Positions 1 to 9,976 of a stretch of 64,000 nucleotides of DNA are shown here, one piece after another; position 1 is the stretch's first letter, and every line of letters starts with the position of its first letter. Source of the stretch: Xanthomonas arboricola (lineage in GTDB: Bacteria; Pseudomonadota; Gammaproteobacteria; Xanthomonadales; Xanthomonadaceae). The stretch lies in NCBI RefSeq assembly GCF_002940665.1, contig NZ_MIGY01000003.1, positions 248,001-312,000 of the forward strand, in the 5' to 3' direction. The notes below the pieces were generated by a model. That model was not told the DNA's origin and did no database searches. It saw nothing but the letters and a program-made list of their open reading frames with translations. The translations under genes and the position numbers were made by a program.

Positions 1-1
1 C

Positions 2-1327
2 CGCATCGACAACCTTGGCCAGGCGCTGGCCATGCTCGGCCTCAATGCGACCCTGAGTCTGGCGCTGGGGTTTTCGATGGTACACGGCGTGCGCAGCACG
101 TTCACCGCACATCCGCTGCATGAGCGCATCTGGCGCCGGGCCGGCCTGTGTGCGCTGGCCAGTCGCATCCTCGGGCAGGCCTACGGCATCCGCAAACCCG
201 AAGAACTCATGCTGGCCGGCCTGTTGCAGGACATCGGCAAGCTTGCCCTGCTGCAGGGCGTGCCCCAACTGTATGCGTCGCTCCTGGAACAAGCGCCCGA
301 CAACACCGCGCTGCTGGATGCCGAACGCGCGCATCTGGGCGCCACCCATGCCGAGGTCGGCGCATGGCTCGCGCATCACTGGCAGTTGCCGCCGTACCTG
401 CAGAACGCCATCGCGCAAAGCGAGGAGGAGCTGACCAGCCTGGAGCCCTTCATGGCCTGTGTCGCGCTGTCCGGACGCCTAGCAGACATCTGGCTGTCGG
501 CCAGCGCCGTGGCCGCTACCGAACGCGCGCAGCGACAGGCGCAGGACGTGCTGGAACTGGATGCCGAACGCTTCGAAAAAGTGATCGAACGCATCGCCGA
601 GTCGCTGCCCGAACTGGAGGCCCTGTTCGACATCCGCGTGCCGCAACCCGAGCACATCCAGATGATCTTCGAGCAGGCGCGCGAATTGGCGATGCTGCGC
701 AGCCTGCGCGAATTGCAGGATGTGGCCGAAGCGCGCAGGCATGCCGACGAATCGGAAAACCGCATGCGCCACCTGGCCGAACAGGCCAGCCGCGATGCGT
801 TGACCGGCGTGTTCAATCGCCATCAGCTGGGCACTGCGCTCGCGCATGAGTTCGAGCTGGCATCGCGGCAGAACTGGCCACTGTCGATCGCCTTCATCGA
901 CCTGGACGACTTCAAGCGCGTCAACGATGCGTATGGCCATCTGGTCGGCGACGAGGTGCTACGCAATTTTGCGCAGACGCTGCAACGCATGGTGCGCACC
1001 AGCGACCTGGTCGCCCGCTATGGCGGCGAGGAATTCCTGGTGATCCTGCCCAATACCGCGGCAGAGGCGGCATTGATGGTGGTCGAGCGCATCCTGGCCG
1101 AAACCGCGCGCACGCCGATGGCGCAACTGCAGGGCGGCCCGTTGCACATCACCTTCTCGGCAGGACTGGCCACCCACGGCGGTGGCGACCGGCAGTTCGA
1201 CAGCATCGAGCATCTACTGCAGGCCGCCGACAGCACGCTGTATCGTTCCAAACATCGCGGCCGCAACCGCGTCACCGCCTACGATGCGACCGATGTGCCG
1301 ACGCTGCAACCTCCGCGCGCGCACTGA
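2..1327 (+). CDS. HDOD-GGDEF diguanylate cyclase (5'-truncated by window)
   Basis: The frame is open from base 2, so the gene begins upstream of the window; ATG at 32 is internal. Numbering from that ATG, the first ~210 residues form an HDOD domain (an HD-hydrolase-like signalling module) with a DIGKLAL stretch. A short helical linker follows, then a GGDEF domain from about residue 250. The active-site motif reads GGEEF (residues 331-335), and an RTSD inhibitory c-di-GMP site (322-325) lies five residues before it, as in feedback-controlled cyclases. It therefore probably makes c-di-GMP from GTP in the cytoplasm, with HDOD as the sensory input; no membrane segment is visible in the part seen. 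It precedes pyrH where many proteobacteria carry rpsB-tsf. Confidence 0.9.
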   Translation, partial: RIDNLGQALAMLGLNATLSLALGFSMVHGVRSTFTAHPLHERIWRRAGLCALASRILGQAYGIRKPEELMLAGLLQDIGKLALLQGVPQLYASLLEQAPDNTALLDAERAHLGATHAEVGAWLAHHWQLPPYLQNAIAQSEEELTSLEPFMACVALSGRLADIWLSASAVAATERAQRQAQDVLELDAERFEKVIERIAESLPELEALFDIRVPQPEHIQMIFEQARELAMLRSLRELQDVAEARRHADESENRMRHLAEQASRDALTGVFNRHQLGTALAHEFELASRQNWPLSIAFIDLDDFKRVNDAYGHLVGDEVLRNFAQTLQRMVRTSDLVARYGGEEFLVILPNTAAEAALMVVERILAETARTPMAQLQGGPLHITFSAGLATHGGGDRQFDSIEHLLQAADSTLYRSKHRGRNRVTAYDATDVPTLQPPRAH

Positions 1328-1432
1328 GCAACGCGTCACGTCGTCCCCGATACCGAATTTTTACCACGCCCGGTGACAGGCTTCCGCTAGACTTGCCGGC
1401 GTTTGCCGATCCCCCACACCGAGGTTTTTCCC

Positions 1433-2155
1433 ATGTCCGAACTTGCCTATCGCCGCATTCTTCTCAAACTTTCCGGGGAGGCGCTGATGGGAGACGGGGA
1501 TTACGGCATCGATCCCAAGGTCATCAATCGCCTGGCCCACGAAGTGATCGAGGCCCAACAGGCCGGCGCGCAGGTCGCGCTGGTGATCGGCGGCGGCAAC
1601 ATCTTCCGCGGCGCCGGCCTGGCCGCCAGCGGCATGGACCGCGTCACCGGCGACCACATGGGCATGCTGGCCACCGTGATCAATGCGCTGGCGATGCAGG
1701 ACGCGCTGGAAAAGCTTGGCGCCAAGGTCCGCGTGATGAGCGCGATCAAGATCAACGATGTCTGCGAGGACTTCATCCGCCGTCGCGCCATCCGCCATCT
1801 GGAGAAGGGCCGCATCGCGATCTTCGCCGCCGGCACCGGCAATCCGTTCTTCACCACCGACTCGGGTGCGGCGCTGCGCGCGATCGAGATCGGCGCCGAC
1901 CTGCTGCTCAAGGCAACCAAGGTCGACGGCGTGTACGACAAGGACCCGAAGAAGCATTCTGACGCAGTGCGTTACGACAGCCTGACCTACGACCAGGTCA
2001 TCCTGCAGGGCCTGGAAGTGATGGACACCGCCGCCTTCGCCCTGGCGCGCGACAGCGACCTGCCGCTGCGCATCTTCGGCATGAGCGAGCCCGGCGTGTT
2101 GCTGCGCATCCTGCATGGCGAGCAGATCGGCACGTTGGTGCAGGGCCGGAGCTGA
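1433..2155 (+). CDS. pyrH: UMP kinase
   Basis: Phosphorylates UMP to UDP with ATP, feeding pyrimidine nucleotide and UDP-sugar synthesis in the cytoplasm. The protein is 240 aa, the usual length for bacterial hexameric UMP kinases of the amino-acid-kinase fold. The N-terminal KLSGEAL motif (12-18), the GGGNIFRG nucleotide-binding loop (53-60) and a C-terminal TDSGAALRA segment are present. ATG at 1433 is chosen because family homology begins at once with MSELAYRR; an in-frame ATG 30 bases upstream would add residues without family counterpart. It heads the pyrH-frr-uppS-cdsA-dxr block. A GGGAATC repeat starts right after the stop codon. Confidence 0.97.
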   Translation: MSELAYRRILLKLSGEALMGDGDYGIDPKVINRLAHEVIEAQQAGAQVALVIGGGNIFRGAGLAASGMDRVTGDHMGMLATVINALAMQDALEKLGAKVRVMSAIKINDVCEDFIRRRAIRHLEKGRIAIFAAGTGNPFFTTDSGAALRAIEIGADLLLKATKVDGVYDKDPKKHSDAVRYDSLTYDQVILQGLEVMDTAAFALARDSDLPLRIFGMSEPGVLLRILHGEQIGTLVQGRS

Positions 2156-2159
2156 GGGC

Positions 2160-2189
2160 GGGAATCGGGAATCGGGATTGGGGATTCGT
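2160..2189 (+). repeat. GGGAATC-type repeat, G-rich arm
   Basis: Tandem GGAATCGGGAATCGGGATT-like heptads begin four bases after the pyrH stop. This is one of about a dozen copies in the window. No clear C-rich partner arm was found before frr. Confidence 0.8.
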
Positions 2190-2328
2190 TAAAGCGCAGT
2201 GCTGGCGCCTGCGTTGATGCCTGCCGGTGGAGCGGCTCCAGCGGAAGCGGCGCCGGCACCGGCACCGGCAAGTGAACCGGCTTACGCGGGTCCTGACGAC
2301 CCGCGAGTCGTGAAACCCCAGTCCCGGC

Positions 2329-2334
2329 TATAAT
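2329..2334 (+). promoter_or_regulatory. candidate -10 box for frr
   Basis: A consensus TATAAT lies 31 bases before the frr ATG at 2366, a good distance for a short leader. No convincing -35 hexamer is seen 16-18 bases upstream, so the assignment rests on the -10 box alone. A CGCGGGTC/GACCCGCG hairpin (2285-2305) lies just upstream. Confidence 0.4.
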
Positions 2335-2365
2335 CTCCGGATTCAGCTCCACACGGATTCCGGCG

Positions 2366-2923
2366 ATGCTCACCCAGATCAAACAAGACGCGCAGACGCG
2401 CATGACCAAGAGCATCGATGCTCTGCGCCATTCCCTGACCACCGTGCGCACCGGGCGCGCCTCGCCGGCGCTGCTGGACGGCATCAAGGTCAAGGCCTAC
2501 GGCACCGACACCCCCCTAAATCAGGTTGCCAGCATCAGCGTCTCCGAAGGCCGCTCGTTGGTCATCAGCCTGTTCGACAAGGGCATGATCAAGGACGTCG
2601 AGAAAGCGATCTATGCCTCGGATCTGGGCCTGACCCCGACCGTGGTCGGCACCGTGATCCGTCTGAACCTGCCGCCGCTGACCGAAGAGCGCCGCAAAGA
2701 GCTCAGCAAGGCCGTGCATGGCGAGGGCGAAGACAGCAAGGTGGCCATCCGCAACATCCGTCGCGATGCCAACCAGCAGGTCAAGGATCTGCTCAAGGAC
2801 AAGGCGGCCACCGAAGACGAAGCGCGCGGCGCCGAAGACGACATCCAGAAGCTCACCGACAAGGCCATCAAGGATGTGGATGAGGTCGTCAAGGCCAAGG
2901 AACAGGAACTGATGACGGTCTGA
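2366..2923 (+). CDS. frr: Ribosome recycling factor
   Basis: Splits the post-termination ribosome together with EF-G so that subunits can be reused. The 185-aa length and the whole sequence pattern match RRF: an N-terminal helix beginning [10 protein letters not shown], the central beta domain with [10 protein letters not shown] and [10 protein letters not shown], and a C-terminal basic/acidic helix pair with LTEERRKEL. The start at 2366 is the only reasonable ATG. It follows pyrH by 210 bases holding a repeat and a likely promoter, so it may be transcribed partly on its own. uppS begins three bases after its stop. Confidence 0.97.
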   Translation: MLTQIKQDAQTRMTKSIDALRHSLTTVRTGRASPALLDGIKVKAYGTDTPLNQVASISVSEGRSLVISLFDKGMIKDVEKAIYASDLGLTPTVVGTVIRLNLPPLTEERRKELSKAVHGEGEDSKVAIRNIRRDANQQVKDLLKDKAATEDEARGAEDDIQKLTDKAIKDVDEVVKAKEQELMTV

Positions 2924-2925
2924 TC

Positions 2926-3702
2926 GTGGCGACGCCTGCCATGCATCCAGCACCTTCCGCTGCCGCCGTGCCGCGCCATATCGCCATCATCATGGATGGC
3001 AACGGGCGTTGGGCGCAGCGTCGGCGGCGTCCGCGCATGATCGGCCATCGCGCCGGCGCGCGCGCGGTCAATCGCACCATCGATTTCTGCCTGGAAAAAG
3101 GCGTCTCGGCGCTCACCCTGTTCGCGTTTTCCAGTGAAAACTGGGGGCGCCCGCAGGAAGAAGTCGATGCGCTGATGAAGCTGTTCCTGCATGCGCTCGA
3201 TCGCGAGGTCGACGAGCTGCAGCGCCGTGGCGTGCAAGTGCGCTTCATCGGCGATCGCAGCCGCTTTGCGGCGCCGCTGCGCGAGCGCATGCTCGGTGCC
3301 GAACGCATCACTGCCGCCAATGCGCGGCTGGTGCTGAGCATCGCCGCCAGCTACGGCGGCCGTCAGGACATTGCGCTGGCCGCGCGGGCATTGGCCGAAG
3401 AGGTGGCCGCCGGTCGCCTGCAACCGCAGCAGATCGACGAAGCGCTGCTGGCCAGCCGCGTCGCGCTGGCCGATCTGCCGGCGCCGGACCTGTTCATCCG
3501 CACCGGTGGCGACACCCGCATCAGCAATTTCCTGCTGTGGCAGCTGGCTTATACCGAACTGTGGTTCACCGAAACCCTGTGGCCGGAGTTCGACGCCGGC
3601 GTGCTGCAGCAGGCACTGGACGACTATGCCGGGCGCGAACGTCGCTTCGGTCTGACCAGCGCCCAGATCGCCGACAAGGCGACGGAGAGCTCGTCCGCAT
3701 GA
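2926..3702 (+). CDS. uppS: Undecaprenyl diphosphate synthase (di-trans,poly-cis)
   Basis: Adds eight isopentenyl units in cis to farnesyl diphosphate, making the C55 lipid carrier for peptidoglycan and O-antigen. The protein is 258 aa from a GTG start at 2926; an ATG at 2941 is a possible alternative giving 253 aa. Signature motifs are [13 protein letters not shown] with the catalytic Asp at residue 24, FSSENWGRP, and the C-terminal [15 protein letters not shown] block that binds pyrophosphate. The stop overlaps the cdsA start (ATGA), so translation of the two is probably coupled. Confidence 0.95.
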   Translation: MATPAMHPAPSAAAVPRHIAIIMDGNGRWAQRRRRPRMIGHRAGARAVNRTIDFCLEKGVSALTLFAFSSENWGRPQEEVDALMKLFLHALDREVDELQRRGVQVRFIGDRSRFAAPLRERMLGAERITAANARLVLSIAASYGGRQDIALAARALAEEVAAGRLQPQQIDEALLASRVALADLPAPDLFIRTGGDTRISNFLLWQLAYTELWFTETLWPEFDAGVLQQALDDYAGRERRFGLTSAQIADKATESSSA

Positions 3703-4526
3703 CCAAGACCCGCGTGATTGCCGCGCTGATCATGGCGCCGCTCGCCATCTGCGCGATCGTGCTGCTGCCCACGCAGTGGCTGGCGGCGCTGGCAGCGATC
3801 CTGTTCCTGACCGGCCTGTGGGAGTGGCTCAAGCTCTCCGGCATCGACGACAGCCTGCCGCGCACCGTGCTGCTGATGCTCAATCTGCTGCTGATGGTGC
3901 TGATGGTCTGGGCCTCGGCCGGCTCAATGGTGCTGTTCCAGATCGCCGCCTTGGTGGGTGTGGTCTGGTGGCTGCTGGCGCTGCTGTGGCTGCGCTTTTT
4001 CACCTTCGGTGCCGATCACGGCAACGGCCAGGCGCGCGCGCTCAAGCTCGCCGCAGGCACGCTGGCGGTCCTGCCGGCCTGGGCCGCGCTGGTGCTGCTG
4101 CATGCCAACCCGGACAAGGGCAATCTGTGGCTGCTGACCGCGCTGACCATGGTGTGGGCGGCCGATTCGGGCGCCTATTTCGCCGGCCGCGCGTTCGGCA
4201 AGCACAAGCTGGCGCCGCGGGTCAGCCCCAACAAGACCATCGAAGGCCTGCTCGGCGGCCTGTTCGCCGGCATCGTGGTCGCCTGCGCCTTCGGCTGGCT
4301 GGCCGGACTCACCCTGGCGCATGTGCCGCAACTGGTCCTGGTCTCGGCAGTGGCGGTGCTGGCCTCGGTGCTGGGCGATCTGTTCGAGAGCCTGCTCAAG
4401 CGCCACGCCGGCGCCAAGGACTCGGGTGCGGTGATTCCGGGCCACGGTGGTGTGCTGGATCGTATCGACGGCGTACTCGCCGCCCTGCCGGTGTTCGCAC
4501 TCGGCAAGGAAATTCTCGGATTTTAG
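3699..4526 (+). CDS. cdsA: Phosphatidate cytidylyltransferase
   Basis: Inner-membrane enzyme converting phosphatidic acid and CTP to CDP-diacylglycerol, the precursor of all phospholipid head groups. The protein is 275 aa with about eight hydrophobic segments. The family signature is near the C-terminus: [13 protein letters not shown] followed by [13 protein letters not shown], with the metal-binding Asp residues. The start is fixed at the ATG overlapping the uppS stop; an upstream in-frame extension would run inside uppS and lacks the hydrophobic start. dxr begins two bases after its stop. Confidence 0.95.
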   Translation: MTKTRVIAALIMAPLAICAIVLLPTQWLAALAAILFLTGLWEWLKLSGIDDSLPRTVLLMLNLLLMVLMVWASAGSMVLFQIAALVGVVWWLLALLWLRFFTFGADHGNGQARALKLAAGTLAVLPAWAALVLLHANPDKGNLWLLTALTMVWAADSGAYFAGRAFGKHKLAPRVSPNKTIEGLLGGLFAGIVVACAFGWLAGLTLAHVPQLVLVSAVAVLASVLGDLFESLLKRHAGAKDSGAVIPGHGGVLDRIDGVLAALPVFALGKEILGF

Positions 4527-4528
4527 GC

Positions 4529-5719
4529 ATGGCTGGCTCCCCTCTCCGTCAGGTCGCCGTGCTCGGCGCCACCGGCTCGATCGGTGCGTCGGCACTGGAT
4601 GTGATTGCCCGTCATCCGCAGCGGCTGCGCGCCAGCGTGTTGTCGGCCGGCAGCAAGCTCGACGCCCTGCTGGCGCTATGCGTCACCCACCGCCCTGCGC
4701 ATGCGGTGATTGCCGACCCATCCCTGTATCCGGCGCTACGCGACGGTCTGCGTGCGGCCGGATTGGCCACCCAGGCGCATGCCGGTGCCGACGCCCTGGA
4801 CGCGCTGGCCGCCAGCGATGCCTGCGACACCGTGGTCGCGGCGATCGTGGGAGCGGCCGGCCTGCCCTCCACGCTGGCTGCGGCCCGCGCTGGCAAGCGC
4901 CTGTTGCTGGCCAACAAGGAATCGCTGGTGCTGGCCGGCGAGCTGCTGACCCGCACCGCAACTGCCGCCGGCGCCGAGATCATCCCGATCGACAGCGAAC
5001 ACAGCGCCATCTTCCAGTGCCTGCGTTCCTCCGATGCCAGTCGCGGCGTGCGCCGGGTGATCCTGACCGCCTCCGGCGGGCCGTTCCGGGGCTGGGACCG
5101 TGTTGCGCTAGGCGCCGTCACGCCCGCGCAGGCGGTCGCCCACCCCAAATGGTCGATGGGGCCGAAGATCTCGGTGGATTCGGCGACCTTGATGAACAAG
5201 GGCCTGGAGGTGATCGAAGCGCATCACCTGTTCGGCCTGCCCGGTGCGCAGATCGATGTACTGGTGCATCCGCAGAGCCTGGTGCACTCGCTGGTGGAAT
5301 TTGTCGACGGCTCCACCCTGGCACAGCTTGGCCTGCCGGACATGCGCACCACGCTGGCAGTCGGCCTGGCGTGGCCGGACCGGGTCGAGTCCGGCGTTGG
5401 CGGGCTGGATCTGTTGACTCAGGGACGACTGGATTTCGAGGCTCCGGACATGGCCGCATTCCCGTGCCTGCGCCTGGCCTGGGAGGCGCTGGAGGCCGGT
5501 GGAACCGCGCCTGCGGTCCTGAACGCGGCCAATGAAGTGGCTGTTTCAGCGTTTCTTCAGGGCCAGGTGGGTTTCCTAGCGATTCCCGCGTTGGTCGAAC
5601 ACACACTGACAACGCTCCCACGGCACAATGCCGACTCCCTCGACACCCTGCTTTCTGCCGATGCGCAAGCGCGACAGATCACCGAACGCGCCCTCGCCCA
5701 TCACCGCCTTCATGCCTGA
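4529..5719 (+). CDS. dxr: 1-deoxy-D-xylulose 5-phosphate reductoisomerase
   Basis: Second step of the MEP isoprenoid pathway: rearranges and reduces DXP to MEP with NADPH; it is the fosmidomycin target. The protein is 396 aa, normal for the family. GATGSIG at residues 13-19 is the NADPH loop. [25 protein letters not shown] (metal and substrate binding) and [13 protein letters not shown] appear in the expected order. It is packed between cdsA (2-base gap) and rseP (26-base gap), consistent with one operon supplying isoprenoid carriers and phospholipid precursors. Confidence 0.97.
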   Translation: MAGSPLRQVAVLGATGSIGASALDVIARHPQRLRASVLSAGSKLDALLALCVTHRPAHAVIADPSLYPALRDGLRAAGLATQAHAGADALDALAASDACDTVVAAIVGAAGLPSTLAAARAGKRLLLANKESLVLAGELLTRTATAAGAEIIPIDSEHSAIFQCLRSSDASRGVRRVILTASGGPFRGWDRVALGAVTPAQAVAHPKWSMGPKISVDSATLMNKGLEVIEAHHLFGLPGAQIDVLVHPQSLVHSLVEFVDGSTLAQLGLPDMRTTLAVGLAWPDRVESGVGGLDLLTQGRLDFEAPDMAAFPCLRLAWEALEAGGTAPAVLNAANEVAVSAFLQGQVGFLAIPALVEHTLTTLPRHNADSLDTLLSADAQARQITERALAHHRLHA

Positions 5720-5745
5720 TCGATTTACGCAGACGAGTTGCATCC

Positions 5746-7092
5746 ATGGGTGATTTCATCGGTTCGGTCTGGTGGATGATCGTCAGCCTGGGCGTGTTGG
5801 TGAGCTTTCACGAGTTCGGGCACTTCTGGGTCGCGCGCCGCTGCGGCGTCAAGGTGCTGCGCTTCTCGGTGGGCTTCGGTAAGCCCTTGTGGATGCGTCT
5901 CGACCGTCACGGCACCGAGTTCGTGGTGGCGGCCATCCCGCTGGGCGGCTATGTCAGGATGCTCGACGAGCGCGAAGGCGACGTCCATCCGTCCGAGCAG
6001 GACCAGGCCTTCAACCGCAAGACGGTATGGCAGCGCATCGCCATCGTGGCCGCCGGCCCGATCGCCAATCTGTTGCTGTGCATGGCGATGCTGTGGGCGA
6101 TGTTCGTGGTCGGCAAGCAGGATTACTCGCCCACTGTCGGCCGTGCCGATGGCCTGGCCGCCGAAGCCGGCCTGACCCCGGGCGAGCGCATCGTGCGCAT
6201 CGACGGACGCACCGTCAGCAGTTGGAGCGATGCCAGCATGCAGCTCACCACGGCGGCGATGGACAAGCGCGATATCCGCGTGCTGACCGCCACCGACGGC
6301 GCCGGCAACCGCGAGCACACCCTGCGGCTGTCGCAGCTGCCGGCCGGCTTTGACGAGCGCCGCGTGGCGTCGCTGGCCGGCATCGGCTGGCAGTTCATGC
6401 TGCAGCCGCCGGTCGTGGGCCAGGTGGTCGCCGGCTCTGCGGCGCAGGGGCTGCTGCAGCCGGGCGACCGCATCGTGGCCATCGACGGCCAGCCGATCCG
6501 TTCGGCCGACGAGATTCCTGTCCAACTGCAGGCACTGGGCGCGCAGGGCGGCACCGGCATGATCGAAGTCGCGCGCGGCGGAGACCGGCTGGCGCTGGAG
6601 ATCGCCCCACGTCGATCGCCGCAGGGCCAGTGGCTGCTGGGCGTGGGGTTTGCGGCGGCACAGGCACCTGCATACGACAGCCGCCAGCAGTATGGGGTGT
6701 TCGCCGCGGTGCCGGCGGCAATCCGTGAAACCGGCCGGATGACCGCCGATTCGCTGGGCATGATGAAGCGCATGCTGACCGGCCAGGCCTCGGTCAAGAA
6801 CATTTCCGGGCCGGTCACGATTGCGCGCGCGGCCAATGCCTCGGCCGAACGCGGGCTCGACTGGTTCCTGTATTTCCTGGGATTGCTGTCGCTCAGCCTG
6901 GCGATCATCAACCTGATGCCGATCCCGATCTTGGACGGTGGGCATCTGCTGTATTACCTTATCGAGTTGGTCAAGGGCAGCCCGATCAGCGAACGGGCCA
7001 TGATTGCCGGACAATATGTCGGCTTGGCGGTCCTGGCCGGGCTGATGGGACTGGCGTTCTACAACGACATCCTCGGCCTGGTTCCACGATGA
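5746..7092 (+). CDS. rseP: RIP site-2 metalloprotease RseP
   Basis: Intramembrane zinc protease that cuts anti-sigma factors such as RseA after a first periplasmic cut, releasing sigma E, and also clears signal-peptide remnants. The protein is 448 aa. HEFGH (22-26) in the first transmembrane helix supplies two zinc ligands and the catalytic Glu; LDG (396-398) supplies the third ligand. Two PDZ-like domains lie between about residues 110 and 300, with membrane segments at both ends. It lies directly upstream of bamA, as in many gammaproteobacteria. Confidence 0.96.
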   Translation: MGDFIGSVWWMIVSLGVLVSFHEFGHFWVARRCGVKVLRFSVGFGKPLWMRLDRHGTEFVVAAIPLGGYVRMLDEREGDVHPSEQDQAFNRKTVWQRIAIVAAGPIANLLLCMAMLWAMFVVGKQDYSPTVGRADGLAAEAGLTPGERIVRIDGRTVSSWSDASMQLTTAAMDKRDIRVLTATDGAGNREHTLRLSQLPAGFDERRVASLAGIGWQFMLQPPVVGQVVAGSAAQGLLQPGDRIVAIDGQPIRSADEIPVQLQALGAQGGTGMIEVARGGDRLALEIAPRRSPQGQWLLGVGFAAAQAPAYDSRQQYGVFAAVPAAIRETGRMTADSLGMMKRMLTGQASVKNISGPVTIARAANASAERGLDWFLYFLGLLSLSLAIINLMPIPILDGGHLLYYLIELVKGSPISERAMIAGQYVGLAVLAGLMGLAFYNDILGLVPR

Positions 7093-7175
7093 AGCTGCTC
7101 CCCTCTTTCCGCCTGTTGTCGTCGTCATACGTCGGCATCCAGCAACACCCGAAATCGACTCCAACCGGATGTGAC

Positions 7176-9581
7176 ATGACGCGTCTTCCCACTCGCCGCC
7201 TGCTTGCCCTCGCTCTTGCCGCCGGCCTCAGCCTGCCAGTCGTTGCCCTGGCCGCAGAGCCGTTCGTTGCCAGCGACATCCGCGTCGACGGCCTGCAGCG
7301 CATTGCCTCCGGCACCGTGTTCACCTATCTGCCGGTGAACCGCGGCGACACCGTGGACGATGGCAAGGTCGCCGACTCGATCCGTGCGCTGTACCGCACC
7401 GGCTTCTTTGAAGACGTGCAGCTGGATCGTCAGGGCAACATCCTGGTGATCACCGTGAAAGAACGTCCGGCGATCAACAAGCTCACCGTGACCGGCAACA
7501 AGGACATCAAGTCCGAGGAGCTGCTCAAGGGTCTGGGCGACATCGGCCTGACCGAGGGCGGCACCTTTGATCGCCTGAGCCTGGACCGCGTGACCCAGGA
7601 ACTGACCCGCCAGTACAACAACCGCGGCAAGTACAACGTCGAGATCACCCCGACGGTCAGCCCGCTGGACCGTAACCGCGTGGACGTGGCGATCGCGATC
7701 AAGGAAGGCAAGGCCGCCAAGATCCGCCACGTCAACCTGATCGGCACCGAAAAGTTCGCCAACGAGGACATTCTGGAGAACTGGGAATCCAAGGAGCACA
7801 ACTGGGCCTCGTGGTACCGCCGCGACGACCAGTACTCCAAGGAGAAGATGTCCGGCGACCTGGAGAAGCTCAACTCCTGGTACCTGGACCGCGGCTACGT
7901 GGACTTCAGCATCGACTCCACCCAGGTGTCGATCAGCCCCGACAAGCGCGACATGTTCGTCAGCGCCGGCGTCACCGAGGGCGAGCAGTACAAGATTTCC
8001 GAGATCAAGGTCACCGGCGACACCGTGCTGCCGCAGGCCGACATCGAGCGCCTGGTCATCCCCAAGGCCGGCGACATCTTCTCGCGTGCGCTGCTGGAGT
8101 ACACCTCCGATGCGATCACCAACACGCTCAGCAACGTCGGTTACGCGTTTGCCAAGGTCAACCCGCTGCCGACCCCGAACCGCGAGGACCGCACCGTTGC
8201 GGTGAACCTGCAGGTGGTGCCGGGCCCGCGCGTGACCGTGCGCCGCATCCTGTACAAGGGCAACAGCCGTACCTCCGATGAGGTGCTGCGCCGCGAAATG
8301 CGCCAGTTCGAAAACACCTGGTACTCGCAGGCGGCAATCGACCGTTCCAAGATCCGCCTGCAGCGCCTGGGCTATTTCGAGAGCGTGGACGTGGAAACGC
8401 CGGCCGTGCCGGGCAGCAACGACCAGGTTGATGTGGTCTACAACGTCAAGGAAACCACCTCCGGCAGCTTCGTGTTCGGCCTGGGTTACTCGCAGAGCTT
8501 CGGTGTGACCACCTCGGTGCAGCTGTCGCAGAACAATTTCCTGGGCGGCGGCAACCGGGTGGCGGTGGAAGCCTCGCGCAGCAGCTACCAGCAGCGCTAT
8601 GCGTTCTCCTACACCAACCCGTTCTTTACCGACGACGGCGTGTCGCTGGGCTACAACCTGTCGTGGCGCTCGCTGGACTACTCGGACTTCAACACCGCGC
8701 AGTACAACAGCAAGAACGGTTCGGCGCAGGTGGTGTTCGGCGTGCCGATCACCGAAAACGATACCGTCTCGGCGATGGTCGGCGTCGACAGCAACCAGAT
8801 CAACACGTTCCAGGGCCAGACCCCGCAAGCCATCATCAATTATATCGATGCGATCGGCACAAGCACCTTCCATGCCTGGCGCACCGAACTGGGCTGGGCA
8901 CGCGATACCCGCAACGACTTCTTCATGCCGACCCGCGGCATGTATCAGCGCGTCGGCCTGGAGACCACCCTGCCCGGCTCCACGGTCGAGTACTACAAGT
9001 TCAACTACCAGATCTCCAACTACTGGCCGATCATCCCGGCGATCGTGTTGAACACGCGCTTCGAGCTGGGCTATGGCGACAGCTATGGCAAAGACAGCTC
9101 GCGTGAGATTTGCGGAATAGAGAGCAGTACGACATTTACCGAACAAGCCTGCAATGGCAGCAACCTGCTCCGATCCGTGACGGCCACCGGCCTGCCGTTC
9201 TACGAGAACTTCTACGCTGGCGGTACCAACTCGGTGCGCGGCTTCGAAGACAACACGCTGGGTCCACGCTCGGAAAGTACCCTGAACTACACGCGCGGCC
9301 AGCCGCTGGGTGGTTCGTTCAAGACCGTCGGTTCGGTGGAAATGTATTTCCCGAAGCTGTTCGACAGCCCGTCGGCACGCGTGTCAGCGTTCTTCGACTT
9401 CGGTAATGTCTACGATGGCGTGGACAACTTCAAGGCCAATGAGCTGCGTGCGTCCACCGGCGTGGCGCTGTTGTGGCGCGCACCGGTCGGCCCCATCTCG
9501 ATCAGCTACGCGTTTCCGTTGAAGAAGGAAGACAACGACGAGATCGAACGTCTGCAGTTCACCTTCGGCGGTCAGTTCTAA
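7176..9581 (+). CDS. bamA: Outer membrane protein assembly factor BamA
   Basis: Central Omp85 subunit of the BAM complex that folds and inserts beta-barrel proteins. From ATG at 7176 it is 801 aa with a clear signal peptide (basic start, hydrophobic core, cleavage near ALA-A at residues 24-27). Five POTRA repeats follow to about residue 420, then a 16-strand barrel. VRGF (687-690) is the conserved barrel-loop motif, and the last residue is Phe as expected for an outer-membrane barrel. An in-frame ATG at 7089 overlaps the rseP stop but would put about 29 residues before the signal peptide, so 7176 is preferred. Skp is not encoded downstream. Confidence 0.96.
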   Translation: MTRLPTRRLLALALAAGLSLPVVALAAEPFVASDIRVDGLQRIASGTVFTYLPVNRGDTVDDGKVADSIRALYRTGFFEDVQLDRQGNILVITVKERPAINKLTVTGNKDIKSEELLKGLGDIGLTEGGTFDRLSLDRVTQELTRQYNNRGKYNVEITPTVSPLDRNRVDVAIAIKEGKAAKIRHVNLIGTEKFANEDILENWESKEHNWASWYRRDDQYSKEKMSGDLEKLNSWYLDRGYVDFSIDSTQVSISPDKRDMFVSAGVTEGEQYKISEIKVTGDTVLPQADIERLVIPKAGDIFSRALLEYTSDAITNTLSNVGYAFAKVNPLPTPNREDRTVAVNLQVVPGPRVTVRRILYKGNSRTSDEVLRREMRQFENTWYSQAAIDRSKIRLQRLGYFESVDVETPAVPGSNDQVDVVYNVKETTSGSFVFGLGYSQSFGVTTSVQLSQNNFLGGGNRVAVEASRSSYQQRYAFSYTNPFFTDDGVSLGYNLSWRSLDYSDFNTAQYNSKNGSAQVVFGVPITENDTVSAMVGVDSNQINTFQGQTPQAIINYIDAIGTSTFHAWRTELGWARDTRNDFFMPTRGMYQRVGLETTLPGSTVEYYKFNYQISNYWPIIPAIVLNTRFELGYGDSYGKDSSREICGIESSTTFTEQACNGSNLLRSVTATGLPFYENFYAGGTNSVRGFEDNTLGPRSESTLNYTRGQPLGGSFKTVGSVEMYFPKLFDSPSARVSAFFDFGNVYDGVDNFKANELRASTGVALLWRAPVGPISISYAFPLKKEDNDEIERLQFTFGGQF

Positions 9582-9595
9582 CCGCCAACGGCAAC

Positions 9596-9624
9596 AAAAA
9601 GGCGGCTCGCTTGTGCGAGCCGCC
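9596..9624 (-). terminator. Rho-independent terminator of the small secreted-protein gene (possibly bidirectional)
   Basis: GGCGGCTCGC (9601-9610), a 4-base loop and GCGAGCCGCC (9615-9624) form a perfect 10-bp stem. Read on the minus strand it is followed by five T residues, a classical terminator for the gene ending at 9654. On the plus strand the stem lies 19 bases after the bamA stop and could slow polymerase there too. Confidence 0.8.
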
Positions 9625-9653
9625 CGTGTATCGCCGGTGGGGATGTCGGCCGG

Positions 9654-9848
9654 TCAGAACCAGCTGTCGAACCATGTGGAAACAGTGTTGGACAGGCAGC
9701 TGGCGATGTCGCCGGCAGGCAGGCTGAGACACTGCAGCTGCTGCTCACCGGTCGCCCTGCCCTGCTCGACATCGAAGGATTGGGCCGATGCACTTGCGAC
9801 CGCGCCCATCATGACCAGACCACCAAGGATGGAAGGAACGGTTTTCAT
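9654..9848 (-). CDS. Small secreted/periplasmic protein of unknown function
   Basis: A 64-aa product with a signal peptide (MKTVPSILGGLVMMGAVASASA, cleavage before QSF) leaves a mature peptide of about 42 residues. It holds two Cys separated by 11 residues and a hydrophobic C-terminus ending WFDSWF. The ATG at 9848 is supported by AGGAGC seven bases upstream. Coding potential is also supported by a dedicated terminator at 9596-9624. It lies convergent to bamA, in the slot where skp is found in E. coli; it shows no resemblance to Skp. Function unknown. Confidence 0.7.
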   Translation of the reverse strand: MKTVPSILGGLVMMGAVASASAQSFDVEQGRATGEQQLQCLSLPAGDIASCLSNTVSTWFDSWF

Positions 9849-9976
9849 ATGCTTGCTCCTGGATTCGCCGCTTGATCGCGACAGCACCCTAGATACGCAG
9901 GCTTTGTTGGGAACTGCTTAATGGTGTTTTTTCCCCGTTAAAGCCGCTCTCCCGCATTTACAAGAGGTTCACCCTG

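Noticed and set aside
7125..9146. Open minus-strand frame of about 670 codons antisense to bamA
   Set aside because: Same antisense effect; no signal, domain or ribosome-binding site, and BamA is complete on the plus strand.
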